The notes under the pieces: model-generated
The model's database searches: none
What the model was told of the DNA's origin: nothing
Seen by the model: only the letters and a program-made list of their open reading frames with translations
Shown: piece by piece, positions 9,501 through 17,661 of the stretch
Numbering within the stretch: position 1 is the first letter of the stretch
Layout of the letters: the number at the start of each line of letters is the position of its first letter
Program-made: the position numbers and the translations under genes
From: Amphiura filiformis
Lineage: Eukaryota > Echinodermata > Ophiuroidea > Amphilepidida > Amphiuridae
Direction of reading: 5' to 3'
DNA: 64,000 bases
Assembly: GCF_039555335.1 (NCBI RefSeq)
Contig: NW_027305504.1
Location: 458,501 to 522,500, forward strand

Positions 9501-10588
9501 ATTATTGTGTTTTCAGGGTTATTAGGAGTTAAGAAAACCTAATAATGATAATATCGGATGGCTTATTTCGCATGATACCATAACATATCGGATTCGTCAT
9601 ACAAATATCGAACTCGCCGTTGGCTCGTCCGATATTTTTATGACTCATCCGATATGTTATGGTATCATGCTCAGCCATCCAATATTATATCAAACTTGGT
9701 ACAGTGATAGGATATGGTAGCCTGATGTGCTGTATAGTTTTGTGTCGTGTTATTTGCATATTTATGAATATTAATGAGCTTATTTGCATATTTTGCCTAC
9801 ATTTTCATAAATCCACTCTGCAGCTTAAATGCAATAACCGGTCACCTTAGCATGGTCTTGTGATAGTATATGGTGGCCTGATGTGCTGGATAGTTTTGTG
9901 TCATGTTATTTGCATATTTATGAATACTAATGAGCTTATTTACATTTTGCATATTATTTGTATTTACAAACCTTTGTTGTTTACACACCTTTGTGTGGGG
10001 GCCACCTTAATTACAAACCGCATAATTCTAGTTTTCCCTGTGCGCACGATTTTCACTGGGAGGGGGGAATAGCGAAACCTTTTTGCTTTGACCTATTATT
10101 TAGCATAACTTATTAGCTACAATACATATGGAAATATAAATGTGACCTATGGCTTCCTTGACTCATTGCCAATGTATTACTCTGCAGAAATAAACAAATA
10201 TGACCTGAAGGCTTGGACAGAATTTGTTGAGTTAAATGAACAAGGAAAGGAATTAATAACCCCCAAAATCAGCATGCCTGTGCTTGAATTTTTTCACTTT
10301 GATATAACAAAGGTATTTTCAAAATAATAAGACCATTATATCTTCCGTTGTTATAAAAATATGCTATTACAATACTAAACAAATTTTTTTTAGTACAGTT
10401 GTATACAGTTTAAAATGGTTCAGTGCTTTATTATATGCACATTTTTAAGATGCATGATATTGACTTGTTTGAGACGTCCCCGTATGATTGTTCCCCCTTC
10501 TTTAACCCAATATGAACCGGGTGACACATCATTTAAATACATATTTTCTTATTTTTCTCTGTAGGAGAAAAATTGCTGTATTCTTTGA
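337..10588 (+). CDS. MINDY1/2: MINDY-1/2 family deubiquitinase, 3' part of gene (six exons, 298 aa in window)
   Basis: This is the join of 337-527, 2683-2825, 5821-6005, 7487-7612, 8306-8534 and 10565-10588. All five junctions are GT-AG and phase-compatible, and the joined frame is open to TGA at 10586-10588. MINDY-1/2 (FAM63A/B) are cysteine proteases that trim K48-linked polyubiquitin from the chain end. Seen here: the core block VFDLLNIGLYHGW, LVAEQFLESTASQLTYHGL, the RNNHFST motif whose His is the catalytic histidine of the family, and LGTDQGF followed by VVWETL. Two MIU-type ubiquitin-binding helices follow (DFLVALSLQEEQ and DLELAMQLQQEED), then a Gln/Ala/Gly-rich tail and a CaaX-type end, CCIL. 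The catalytic Cys and oxyanion Gln must lie upstream. The domain order matches the vertebrate proteins; whether it is nearer MINDY-1 or MINDY-2 cannot be told. Confidence 0.93.
897..1187. mobile_element. hAT-type MITE with 8-bp target duplication
   Basis: The element starts CAGGGTCTTAGCTAG and ends CTAGCTAAGACCCTG, perfect 15-bp terminal inverted repeats. It is flanked by the exact 8-bp direct repeat CTACTCAT (889-896 and 1188-1195). At 291 bp with no coding capacity, it fits a non-autonomous hAT element. Confidence 0.9.
1322..1523. mobile_element. Foldback MITE, about 80-bp inverted arms
   Basis: The left arm (from TACGCGGATTTAG) and right arm (ending TAAATCCACGTA) are reverse complements over roughly 80 bp with a few mismatches. 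They include the shared blocks CTACCGGAAGTCAATTTGTG and CACAATGCAATA. It has no ORF. The superfamily is not assigned; TA at both edges hints at a TA target. Confidence 0.8.
2430..2623. mobile_element. hAT-type MITE with 8-bp target duplication
   Basis: The termini CAGGGTTGTAGCTA and TAGCTACAACCTTG are inverted repeats. The flanking direct repeats ATAGTGAT (2422-2429 and 2624-2631) are an exact 8-bp duplication. It is 194 bp and non-coding. The termini resemble the element at 897-1187, so the two probably belong to related families. It ends about 60 bp upstream of the catalytic-His exon. Confidence 0.9.
2683..2825 (+). CDS. MINDY1/2: MINDY exon: catalytic histidine
   Basis: The acceptor is TTATAG at 2677-2682 and the donor AAG|GTAACC at 2826. 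The exon enters by completing Gly (G|GC) and leaves phase 0. It encodes LVAEQFLESTASQLTYHGL, then ELCVLFRNNHFSTIYKYK. The CAC codon at 2799-2801 in RNNHFST is the predicted catalytic His (equivalent to His319 of human MINDY-1, by recalled family knowledge). Confidence 0.95.
3461..4969 (-). pseudogene. LINE reverse transcriptase (ORF2 fragment, 502 aa open frame)
   Basis: An open frame of 502 codons, read as part of a LINE ORF2 rather than a host gene. RT blocks in order: NKSPGLDQFNVRLLK, DVGNFRPISVLSILSKIMER, GFRANHSTSTTL, motif A FLDLKKAFDTVSHEIL, motif B GIPQGSILGPLLFIIF, motif C YADDTSL (YADD codons 4205-4216), then the thumb-like region ending HLDYGSTVWS. The catalytic aspartates are intact. 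The frame is preceded by a T17 run (A17 on the coding strand, 5009-5025) that throws the upstream part into another frame. The copy therefore cannot make the complete truncated protein without a frameshift. Confidence 0.85.
5010..5455 (-). pseudogene. LINE ORF2 upstream segment (endonuclease-RT linker), frameshifted
   Basis: In a frame different from the RT, the minus strand reads continuously: FETLFTEACDKHAPF, then GYLPEWINGDFLRLCKDRD, then LWKTIKKIIPNKSSSVP and ANEFNEYFTSIGKK. This is the usual linker between endonuclease and RT in CR1/L2/Jockey-like LINEs. It ends in a lysine run at the A17 tract, after which the correct continuation (FNEYDNIKCPCNN) is found in the RT frame. A TGA near 5456 bounds it upstream. 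Confidence 0.75.
5821..6005 (+). CDS. MINDY1/2: MINDY exon: end of catalytic domain
   Basis: The acceptor is TATCCCCAG ending at 5820 and the donor AGA|GTAAGT at 6006. The exon is entered in phase 0 and leaves phase 2. It encodes NELYVLGTDQGFLTESNVVW, ETLTNVEGDSHFVNGEF and then a Ser/Pro/Ala/Gln-rich linker. TDQGF, VVWE.L and DGDS-like segments match the C-terminal edge of the MINDY catalytic domain. A MITE begins only a few bases after this donor. Confidence 0.93.
6007..6642. mobile_element. TTAA-type foldback MITE, family A, copy 1
   Basis: Two arms of about 300 bp are inverted copies of each other (left from TGGAATGAGCGTTTCGACAG, right ending AAACGTTCATACCCCATCCC), followed by TTAA at 6639-6642. 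The same family occurs in opposite orientation at 31404-32081. The left edge is decayed and merges with the MINDY splice donor GTAAGT at 6006-6011. It has no coding capacity. A TTAA target would suit a piggyBac-like mobiliser (inference). Confidence 0.85.
6643..7486 (+). other. MINDY intron remainder
   Basis: AT-rich intron sequence ending in TTGATAG at 7480-7486. I see no exon, RNA gene or clear repeat in it. Confidence 0.6.
7487..7612 (+). CDS. MINDY1/2: MINDY exon: MIU1 ubiquitin-binding helix
   Basis: The acceptor is ATTGATAG and the donor CAGA|GTGAGT at 7613. The exon opens by completing Asp (GA|C) and reads D-FLVALSLQEEQKEQEDLLAQ, then a Gln-rich helix-like stretch; it leaves phase 2. 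FLVALSLQ.E has the Leu-Ala-x-x-Leu spacing of a MIU/UIM helix and matches the first C-terminal MIU of MINDY-1/2. Confidence 0.9.
7632..7775. mobile_element. Family B MITE (GGCTATTCCAGTTGAAAT), copy 1
   Basis: It starts GGGCTATTCCAGTTGAAATC and includes the internal inverted blocks (AGACATGACCTTAATCTCCC left, GGTGATGTCTTCCAT right) seen in four other copies (16383, 20053, 49530, 57664). The right terminus is degraded. It begins about 20 bp after the donor of the MIU1 exon. Confidence 0.8.
7959..8060. repeat. Strong hairpin, about 45-bp stem
   Basis: The left arm GGGGTTCAT...GACTAAACGGTTGTTTATGCC pairs with right arm GGCATAAACAACTGTTTAGTC...ATGAACCCC around the short loop CTCGGGCCGCA. There are few mismatches. 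It is probably a decayed foldback MITE inside the intron. Confidence 0.75.
8196..8275 (-). mobile_element. tRNA-derived SINE head (degenerate)
   Basis: On the minus strand it reads GGGGCACGGTGGCACAGCGG (A-box TGGCACAGCGG), then GCGAGTTCAAGC (B-box-like). It resembles the head of the fuller SINEs at 25742 and 60654 but lacks their body. It lies in the intron just before the MIU2 exon. Confidence 0.6.
8306..8534 (+). CDS. MINDY1/2: MINDY exon: MIU2 and Gln/Ala-rich tail
   Basis: The acceptor is TTTCTCAG ending at 8305 and the donor GAG|GTGAGT at 8535. It opens by completing Asp (GA|C): D-LELAMQLQQEEDNRAAQML. This matches the second MIU of MINDY-1/2, whose consensus is DLELA.QLQQEE. After that comes a low-complexity tail with a Q9 run (CAG/CAA mix), then Ala/Gly/Glu-rich sequence ending QRRKE. 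It leaves phase 0. The polyQ part is likely variable in length between individuals. Confidence 0.93.
8843..9165. mobile_element. Foldback MITE
   Basis: The left end GATATTCACACAGAC...GAGATACAGACC pairs with right end GGTCTGTATCTCTCTC...ATGAATATTC. An inner pair GAGGGCCGATTGTTC / GAACAATCGGCCCTC also matches. It is non-coding and its family is not assigned. Confidence 0.75.
9459..9960 (+). repeat. Imperfect direct repeats with ATTTGCATA octamers; includes a foldback
   Basis: A block of about 150 bp (GTGATAGGATATGGTAGCCTG ... TTATTTGCATATTTATGAAT) at about 9703-9850 recurs at 9857-9955. The phrase GCAATAACCGRTCA occurs at 9481 and 9830. Embedded at 9549-9700 is an inverted repeat whose arms share CATGATACCATAACATATCG. 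It looks like a fragment of a dispersed repeat rather than a gene. Confidence 0.6.
9549..9700. repeat. Inverted repeat / foldback, about 60-bp arms
   Basis: The left arm (ATATCGGATGGCTTATTTCG, CATGATACCATAACATATCG) is the reverse complement of the right arm (CCGATATGTTATGGTATCAT, CAGCCATCCAATATT) around a short centre near 9620. It is non-coding. Confidence 0.75.
10565..10588 (+). CDS. MINDY1/2: MINDY terminal micro-exon encoding the CaaX end
   Basis: The acceptor is TTTTTCTCTGTAG ending at 10564. In frame with the previous exon (phase 0) it reads GAG AAA AAT TGC TGT ATT CTT TGA: EKNCCIL and stop. Only 21 coding bases precede the stop. The last four residues, Cys-Cys-Ile-Leu, form a CaaX box; Leu at the last position usually directs geranylgeranylation. 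The junction sequence AG|GTGAGT...CTGTAG|GAG and the Lys/Glu continuity support it. Confidence 0.85.
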   Translation, partial: EKNCCIL

Positions 10589-10627
10589 AACAAAAACAAG
10601 TTTTACCAATCTCAAAAGACTTGGTAC

Positions 10628-11510
10628 TTAGCTTGTAAGGTGTATGAATAAACTCTTTACTATGGTGCTCATGGGACCATCCAGATGACATGTGTGATGA
10701 CCAGTGAGCTGCATGGTGACAAAGGAGCTGTGGAGTGTGCATGGGACCACTGTTTCTTCAGCCAATAGGCTGTGTGACAAAGGAACCAGGGAGTATATGT
10801 ATGGAACCACTGTTTCTTCAGACTAAGAGGTGATAAAGGAGCTGTGCAAAGGACCACTGTTTCTTCAGGTAGTAGGTTGTGTGGGTGACAAAGGAGAGTG
10901 GAGTATACATGGAACCATTGTTTCTTTGGCCATGAGGTTGCCTGGTGATGAAGAAGCTGTGTAGTGTGCATTGGTTCTTTGGCCAGTAGATTTCATGGTG
11001 ACAAAGGAGCCGTGGAGTATGCATGGAACCACTGTTTCTTTGGCTAGTATTCTACATGGTGGTAAGAAATCTGTGGAGTATTATACATGGAACCACAAGT
11101 TCTTTGGCTTAGTAGGCTGTGTGGCAACATAAGAGCCGTGGATTATGCATGGAACCACTGTTTCTTCAGCCAGTAGGCTGCAAGACAAAGCAGCTATGGA
11201 GCATGCATGGAACCACTGTTTCTTTTCCCAAAAGACTGTGTGGTAACAGTGGGGTGTACACGGAACCAATGTTTCTTCAGTCAATAGGAAACAGAGCAAT
11301 GGACTATGCATGGAACCACTACTTCTTAGACCAGTAGGCTGTGTGGTGACAAAGTAGCTGTGGAGTATGCATAGAACTGCAGTTTCTTTGGCTAGGTTAC
11401 TGAGTGGTGACAAAGAAGCTGTGGAGTATGCATGGAACCACCGATTCTTTGGCCAGTAGCCTGCCTGGTGACAAAGACGCTGTTGAATATGCAAGGAACC
11501 ACTGGGAATG
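10628..11510 (+). repeat. Minisatellite, unit about 60 bp, about 14 degenerate copies
   Basis: Units follow the pattern ATGGAACCACTGTTTCTT...CAGTAGGCTGTGTGGTGACA...AGCTGTGGAGTATGC. Copies vary by substitutions and small indels. The array begins about 40 bp after the MINDY stop codon, so it probably lies in the 3' UTR. The long minus-strand open frames across it come from the periodic sequence and are not genes. Confidence 0.9.
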
Positions 11511-12202
11511 AATGGATTGATTGCTGATGATAATGATGCATGGGTCTGTGACGTCATCTTTTTCGTCCATAAGAATCATATGATTTGATAGAGGCTGATA
11601 AATGTGGAAATAATCAAATCATTATGATCATTCATTTAATCTTATGTGAGTTTGAGTGTAGTGTAATTGTTGGAAATAAGTATTGTTCGGTTGTGTATCA
11701 GTGAAGCTTTTGCAAATCTTGCATCTTGCAGAGCGATACAAAAATATGCAAGGTCGTATTTGCAAGAATAATTGAGATATAGAAATTTTACCCATCATGC
11801 ACTATTCCAGTGGTAATGTGTGTTCTGTATGTCATAGTTATGTGTAACATTTCCATTAAACCATATAGATTAGAACCAAAGAGTACCGACTCCACCAAGT
11901 TTCCCATCATGTTACTCATGGAGGGCAAAATAGTGTAATTCTGGATTATTTTGCCATGTGCTTGGTAAACTTTGATTTAGAATTTTTTTTTTACATTCTG
12001 TGTGTAGTGTGTTGTGCCAATAGCAAGCACAATGTGCTAATTACACAAATGTTGTTATACTCAGGCTTAAGGCTAAATATTACGAAGTGGACAAACTTTA
12101 GTGCTATGCACAGGTAACTCTGCGGTGGGATTCTTTGGGTCTAATCTCTTTGGAGTAAACAAATCCAGAGTTTGAAACATCAAATAACCAAAGGGCTGAG
12201 AG

Positions 12203-12417
12203 AAAGAGGAAGCCCTGTCAGAGCAGTTCTTCTGAGGTGAACTAAACCTACCTGGTTATCAAATTAATCAGTGACAACTTTATCTCTCTTAATTGCAGTT
12301 TTAATGTTATTGCATCAATTAGCACCTGTCAAATTCAGAGATAATCTTGTCACTGATTAATTTCTATAACCAGTTTGATTCACCCCAGAAGAACTGCTCT
12401 GGCAGGGCTTCCTCTTT
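12203..12417. mobile_element. Foldback MITE (AAAGAGGAAGCCCTG termini)
   Basis: The left arm AAAGAGGAAGCCCTGTCAGAGCAGTTCTTC... is reverse-complemented at 12350-12417 (AGAACTGCTCTGGCAGGGCTTCCTCTTT). The inner arms share ATTAATCAGTGACAA. Arms are about 85 bp. It is non-coding. Confidence 0.85.
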
Positions 12418-13434
12418 AATTAAATAGGCACTTGCAAGATATCATGTAATACCTGGATTATTAATGTGTGATGAAAAGATGGTAAAAGCATCCAAATCTT
12501 ACGAATACATAACTTATGTAAAATCTTTCCATAAACTTCAAGCGAGTGACCTTGCACGGTTATTGATTTTTTGAATAGAGCATCAAAGTGACAGCAATGT
12601 GAATGGGAAATACGTTATGTAATATTTGCCAATGTTATTGAACACTTCCATTCATGGGGTTGCCAAATTGAAGCTTATGGCAGAAACGTGCAAGGGGCAA
12701 ATACTTTGCTGAAGTTTTGGGAACGACATAATTGTACAAGCCTGATACTTTGTAGCCTATGCGTTATGACTAAGAGGTATGCATGCAGTCCAGAACATAT
12801 GTAATGTGCTAAATGAGTATACTCTGTAAGTTGTTTTTGTGACAGAGCATGTTGTACATTGCATGAAAATATAAATAACAAGGTGCTACTACTTATTGTG
12901 ACTGCTGTCACATTAATTGAATGCACAAAAATAATTAATACTATCTTTTTTTATCCATTGTGAGAATCAAAGATGCTACCAAAACAAACTTGTTTTGTTC
13001 AAAACAACAGGTGATTGTTTGTGTATTGTATTTACTTGTAATTGCTTGAGATAATTCAGAGTGAGAGTTAAGTTCTGTAAAGTGGGAATTTCACGCCACA
13101 TTTATTTTTGTGTTTTTCTTTCTCCAAGCAGCTACCGCAAAAATAACACCACCTGAATATTCCATTGTGTAAAGGTAATTGTATGAAAGATGAAAATTGC
13201 AAATTTAAAGGAAGGTGACCTGATATATTTGGAAAATTAAATTCTTTAAAACTTACGTATTAACATAAAAATGTCATCCCTTTCAAGCACTCATGCAAAA
13301 AGAACATGTAAATGTGACTTATTCCTTAATTACCAACATTTTTACAACGCGATATTGGTAGTCTACAGTGTTTTTATTAATGATAATCATGAATTAAAGT
13401 TTTAACTTCAACACTACACTATTTTTCGCTCACT

Positions 13435-13480
13435 TGGAACGTTTTCACTAGTCCGACTAGCATCTTCAGCAGATGGTGAT
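13435..13480 (-). ncRNA. Hammerhead-like motif, possible Penelope-type remnant (candidate)
   Basis: The minus strand contains CTGAAGA, then a short self-complementary stretch (CTAGT-CGG-ACTAG), then GAAAACGTT. CUGANGA and GAAA are the two conserved core strands of hammerhead ribozymes, and Penelope-like elements are known to carry them with a short palindromic stem III (AACGTT here). A clear stem I and an NUH cleavage site were not established, so this is only a candidate. There is no Penelope RT nearby. Confidence 0.25.
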
Positions 13481-13540
13481 GCTGTGATGATATCCACTCG
13501 TACATCATAATCATGTACACATGTAATATATTGATTTCAA

Positions 13541-13750
13541 GTGAAAGATCTTATTTTTCAGTACCATATTGAAATTAGAAGTTCCAACTCGGTGTATTTT
13601 CGAAGATATTATCAAAAAACTGTCTAATTAGTCTCAAACATGGTATACTACAGTTGAGACTTAATTTGACAGTTTTTTGATGATAACTTTGGAAATTACC
13701 GAGTTGGAACACCTAATTTCAATATGTTGATGAAAAATATGAGCTTTCAC
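13541..13750. mobile_element. Foldback MITE
   Basis: The left arm GTGAAAGATCTTATTTTTCA...CCATATTGAAATTAGAAGTTC pairs with the right arm (AACACCTAATTTCAATATG...GAGCTTTCAC). Inner arms share CAAAAAACTGTC. It is non-coding. Confidence 0.8.
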
Positions 13751-14239
13751 CTGATAACAAAATCTGAATTTTGATGGGGTAAAGTAGGGGGATGAGGTTG
13801 TCAATCAGGTTACCCACCTTTAAAATAGGTGAAACAGTTACCAAAAGGCAGAGTGTGAAAAATAAATTGTGTGAAAATTTTGAAATTGACAGTAGATTGA
13901 AGTGATTGAATGAAGTGTGATTGATCTTGACATGAAAAATGCAAAGGAGAATTATGAAAGACAAATACATGTATTATATAAATTGATTACTTTATATATC
14001 CTCATTATTGATATAATTTGTATCCCTTCATTTCATTTGATTTGTTTAAGTATTGAATTCAAATCCCTGATCAGTGTACCCCAATTTAATAAACTTTTCC
14101 TTGGGATGCAAAAACTGCAATAAGTGGCTTGATTCCTTGGAGCAATACCTGTGGTATCCATACTTTGGTGCATCTTTTCAATGTTCTTTTGTTCTGACTG
14201 GTCGCTTCTTTTACAGAATTGAGCTAGGTTGCACGATAG

Positions 14240-14427
14240 TACTGTAAAAGTCAATATTTTCACGAGAAGATATTTTTGCGATTTTATCAATTGCGCGAGA
14301 ATTAAATTTCGCGGTTTTGATATTGATACAATAGAAACCTAATGCAAAAGGTTATTTTCGTGATTTTATGTCCACCCGCGAAATTTGCGAAAATAAAAAC
14401 CTCACGAAAATGTCCACTTTTACAGTA
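14240..14427. mobile_element. TACTGTA-type foldback MITE, copy 1
   Basis: The termini TACTGTAAAAGTCAATATTTTC and its inverted partner GAAAATGTCCACTTTTACAGTA bound a region with further inverted blocks (CGCGAAATTT). TA edges are compatible with a Tc1/mariner-type target. A related, more decayed copy is at 57462-57625. Confidence 0.8.
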
Positions 14428-14649
14428 GCTGGAAGATGCATTACAGTAATATATTGTAATGGACAATACTTACTCATCAAAATATGCAAAAAAGAAAAAC
14501 TATGCTGTGCTGCCCAAATGTGTACATGCATGCAAATTGATTTCAATAATTTCAGTCAAACTATAGTAGGAATTCCAATTGAATAAACGCAGCTTTCAAC
14601 AGCTGTACTCTATCCAACAGCGATTGTATATCGCATATTTTAAACTACA

Positions 14650-15732
14650 AGGCGACCATGGATACAAGCATGGTTGGATCACTTCCACGTTACTCACGCA
14701 CAGTCGCACACGCTGGCGTACATCGCGCAGTGTACGCACTCATTGTTGAAGCTATTGGCAAAATGTACGAAAACACAAAAGCGAAAGTAATATCACCAGA
14801 TGGCGAGACAGAATTGTTTGAAATCTTAGCAGGAGTACTTCAGGGGGATACCCTCGCCCCTTACCTGTTTGTGATTGTCCTCGACTTTGCACTGAGAATA
14901 GCTATTGAAGGAAATGAAGAGGAGCTAGGATTCCATCTGCAAAAGAGGCGTAGTAGGAGAGTTGGTCCAGTTGTGGTGACAGACTTTGATTTTGCTGACG
15001 ACATTGCACTGTTGTCTGAGGAAATACACCAAGCACAAGAACTGCTTCGTAGAGTGGAGACTTCAGCTGCTAAAGTGGGCCTGAAGATGAATGGAAGTAA
15101 AACAAAGTATATGTCCTACAATAACAGGAGAGAAAGCATCACAACAAATGAGGGTGTAGAACTAGAGGAGGTAGATGACTTCAAATACCTAGGCGCTTGG
15201 ATGAAAAGCACAGAAAGGGATGTCAAGTTACGTAAAAGCAGCAGCATGGAGGCGTGCAGTAAACTAAAGAAAATCTGGAGGTCAACTCTTACCAAGAGTT
15301 TCAAACTTCGTATTTTTGCTGCAACAGTGGAGTCGGTGCTGCTTTATGGATTGAAGCATGGACCATCACCCCTAAACTTGCAAAGGGTTTGGATGGCTGC
15401 TACACCCGTATGCTAAGAACTGTACTGAATGTGCATTGGAAAGAACATAGGTCAAACGCAGATCTATATGGAGATCTTCCCAAATTAAGCCACAAGATCA
15501 GGGAAAGAAGAACCCGGTTTGCTGGCCACTGTTCTAGAAGTGATGAGCCCGCATCAAAAATGGTTCATTGGACACCCAAGCATGGGAGGCGGAAACCTGG
15601 AAGACCTGCTCTGACCTACATTGACATTCTGAAAAATGACACTGGACTGGAGGCAGCAGACTTCAAGACAGCAATGGAGGACAGGAAGTTGTGGAAAGCC
15701 ATCACAGTTCGAGGACACCACTCGAATTAAGC
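14650..15732 (+). pseudogene. RTE-like LINE reverse transcriptase fragment, frameshifted
   Basis: The 5'-truncated RT region starts about 14720 (GVHRAVYALIVEAIGKMYEN). Blocks: GVLQGDTLAPYLFVIVLDFA (motif B), DFDFADDIALLSEEI (motif C as FADD), GLKMNGSKTKYM, VDDFKYLGAW. A one-base deletion near 15351 (the family's YGCEAWT becomes YG then a shifted frame) ends the first frame at 15416. The continuation EAWTITPKLAKGLDGCYTRM runs in the next frame to TAA at 15728. The C-terminal HGRRKPGRPALTYIDIL and DRKLW blocks are typical of RTE-type LINEs. The clade assignment is tentative. The 3' end shows AAGCAAGTAAGC, like the short tandem tail of such elements. Confidence 0.8.
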
Positions 15733-16382
15733 AAGTAAGCATAGTATTGTTTGCCTCAAATTTGATAGTGACGTAGGTGCATGTATCGCTGGTTGCAGTA
15801 TTGAATCATGTGCACAAAGTATGACTGACGTGTACAAGGCACACATGTAACGTGTAAAGGGGGAAAAAGCATTGATGTCACTGCCAAAACTTGAGGTGAA
15901 CCAAAGAATAGTAGTCATGGCCAGAGATGTGTCGGGTGAATGAATACAACAGGTTATCAGAAAATGTACATTTTATTGATGTAAAAATGGCAGCAATATT
16001 GTATGTATTATTTTATTGTAGGTTAACCTCTTTAAAGAAGTTAACTTTTTTAAGTTGGCTTCTGAAATATCTGCAAATGTTACACATCTGTTCAAGGAGC
16101 AAATGTTATATAGCTGTTCAAGACAATACTGTACAATGTTATGTCTGCTATTAAAACTATTTACATTCATTATTTATGATTTTCATGAAACTAAATGCAA
16201 ACAATTTCAACTAACATGCAGACATTGGAACAACTGTACGTTTTTATCGATGCTCTTGTTAAAAATGTTAGTTTGATGAGAATCATCACTTGAATCATTG
16301 TAATAATGAACAATCCAAATAAATATCTTCAAGAATGTATTCAGTAATATTTAATATTATAATTTGTTGTATTACTGCACCA

Positions 16383-16567
16383 AGGTTCCAGTTGAAATCC
16401 ACACCCCTTATGGAAGACATGATCTTAATCTCACATGCAGTGGTGTAGATTTCAAATGGATTCACCCATTCAGGTAAACCCCATTTGAAATTCACACTCC
16501 CTGTGTGGAAGATTAAGGTCATGTCTTCCATAGGGGATGTATGGATTTCAACAGGAAAAGCCCATTG
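16383..16567. mobile_element. Family B MITE, copy 2
   Basis: It begins GTTCCAGTTGAAATCCACAC and ends GGATTTCAACAGGAAAAGCCC. Inner inverted blocks are GGAAGACATGATCTTAATCTC and AAGATTAAGGTCATGTCTTC. The foldback is nearly complete, with no coding capacity. Confidence 0.88.
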
Positions 16568-17446
16568 GACAGGGAGACTTGGATGAATGTGTGCTTGTTT
16601 GTGAAATGTGTGTAATGTATTGCACCAATAATGTACGCTGAACACTACATGGACTCAAGCTTTACTCAAGATAATTGTCATTTGAGTTTGGTGACAGTAT
16701 TTTGAACCCCATGAATGGCAATCCAATATGGCCGTTTTCCTATAGCATTACACATTCAGCTATACAGAGACCAAGTTCTCCAAGTCCAGATCTGTGACCT
16801 AACCTGTGACCTATTTAATTCCAGAGTACAGCAAGGCTTAAGATTCAATGTTCTCCTAAATTGTTAATCATAACTTTGATAATTTAGCTACATTTACAGC
16901 TACATCTTATTCTATTGTATAGTATTTATTTGCTTTATTATATTTCATTTATCATTGCTACAAGTCTGAATAGTCTGCTACTGAAATTTACATTTACCCT
17001 TGTTTTAGGCTTTGGAAAAAATAATTATTTGGTTAGTGTTGTATTCCACTTGAAAAAGTAGTGTCGGTCGCAAAAATATTTTGTATGATATTTTGCGTGA
17101 TAAACAATGCAAGCTATCTGAAACTTACATCATTAGATTTGAAGTTGTGATAGATCTGGCAACTTCTTTTTTCTCCGAGATGCTTCAATAACTTTTGGGG
17201 TTGGAGGTCCTAAGCTACGGTCGATCGTGAAACTGTAACCAAACAATTATTTTTCCATAGCTACATATTATTTGCAATCCATGTGTATAGTAGAATTATT
17301 TACTTTAAAAGCAATCATTGTGTATAATCCCAGCATCCCTTTCAAAATTGTTCTTGCTTTTCATATTTTTTTTTTGTATAATATGCATGTATGTGTCTTG
17401 CTTGTCACCATTTTTCACCCAAAACACCATCAACACTAACTAAACC

Positions 17447-17661
17447 TTAACCCCATGAGAACTACCTGCCTATTGGCCAAAAAAGGAGATTTCATTATCA
17501 ATTGAACCAATCAGCAACATTGTCAGAATAATTTCACCACATAAAAAATTGGGGTGAATTATTTGCAAAACTCCATTCTGATTGGTGATTAAAATGAAGA
17601 TATCATGTAATTGACCAATCAGAAGCAATGTTAGATTGGCAGGTAGTGTTCAGGGGGTTAA
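17447..17661. mobile_element. TTAA-flanked foldback MITE
   Basis: TTAACCCCATGAGAACTACC at the left is inverted at the right as GGTAGTGTTCAGGGGGTTAA. Inner arms share CCAATCAG-type blocks. TTAA is at both edges (17447-17450, 17658-17661). Confidence 0.82.

Noticed and set aside
10142-10327. 61-codon frame (DSLPMYYSAEINKYDLKAW)
   Set aside because: It looks protein-like by composition, but it breaks the MINDY frame logic, has no splice context and matches no family I recognise; it might be an old transposon fragment.
11081-11557. 158-codon minus-strand open frame
   Set aside because: It is a read-through of the 60-bp minisatellite, and its peptide repeats follow the DNA period.
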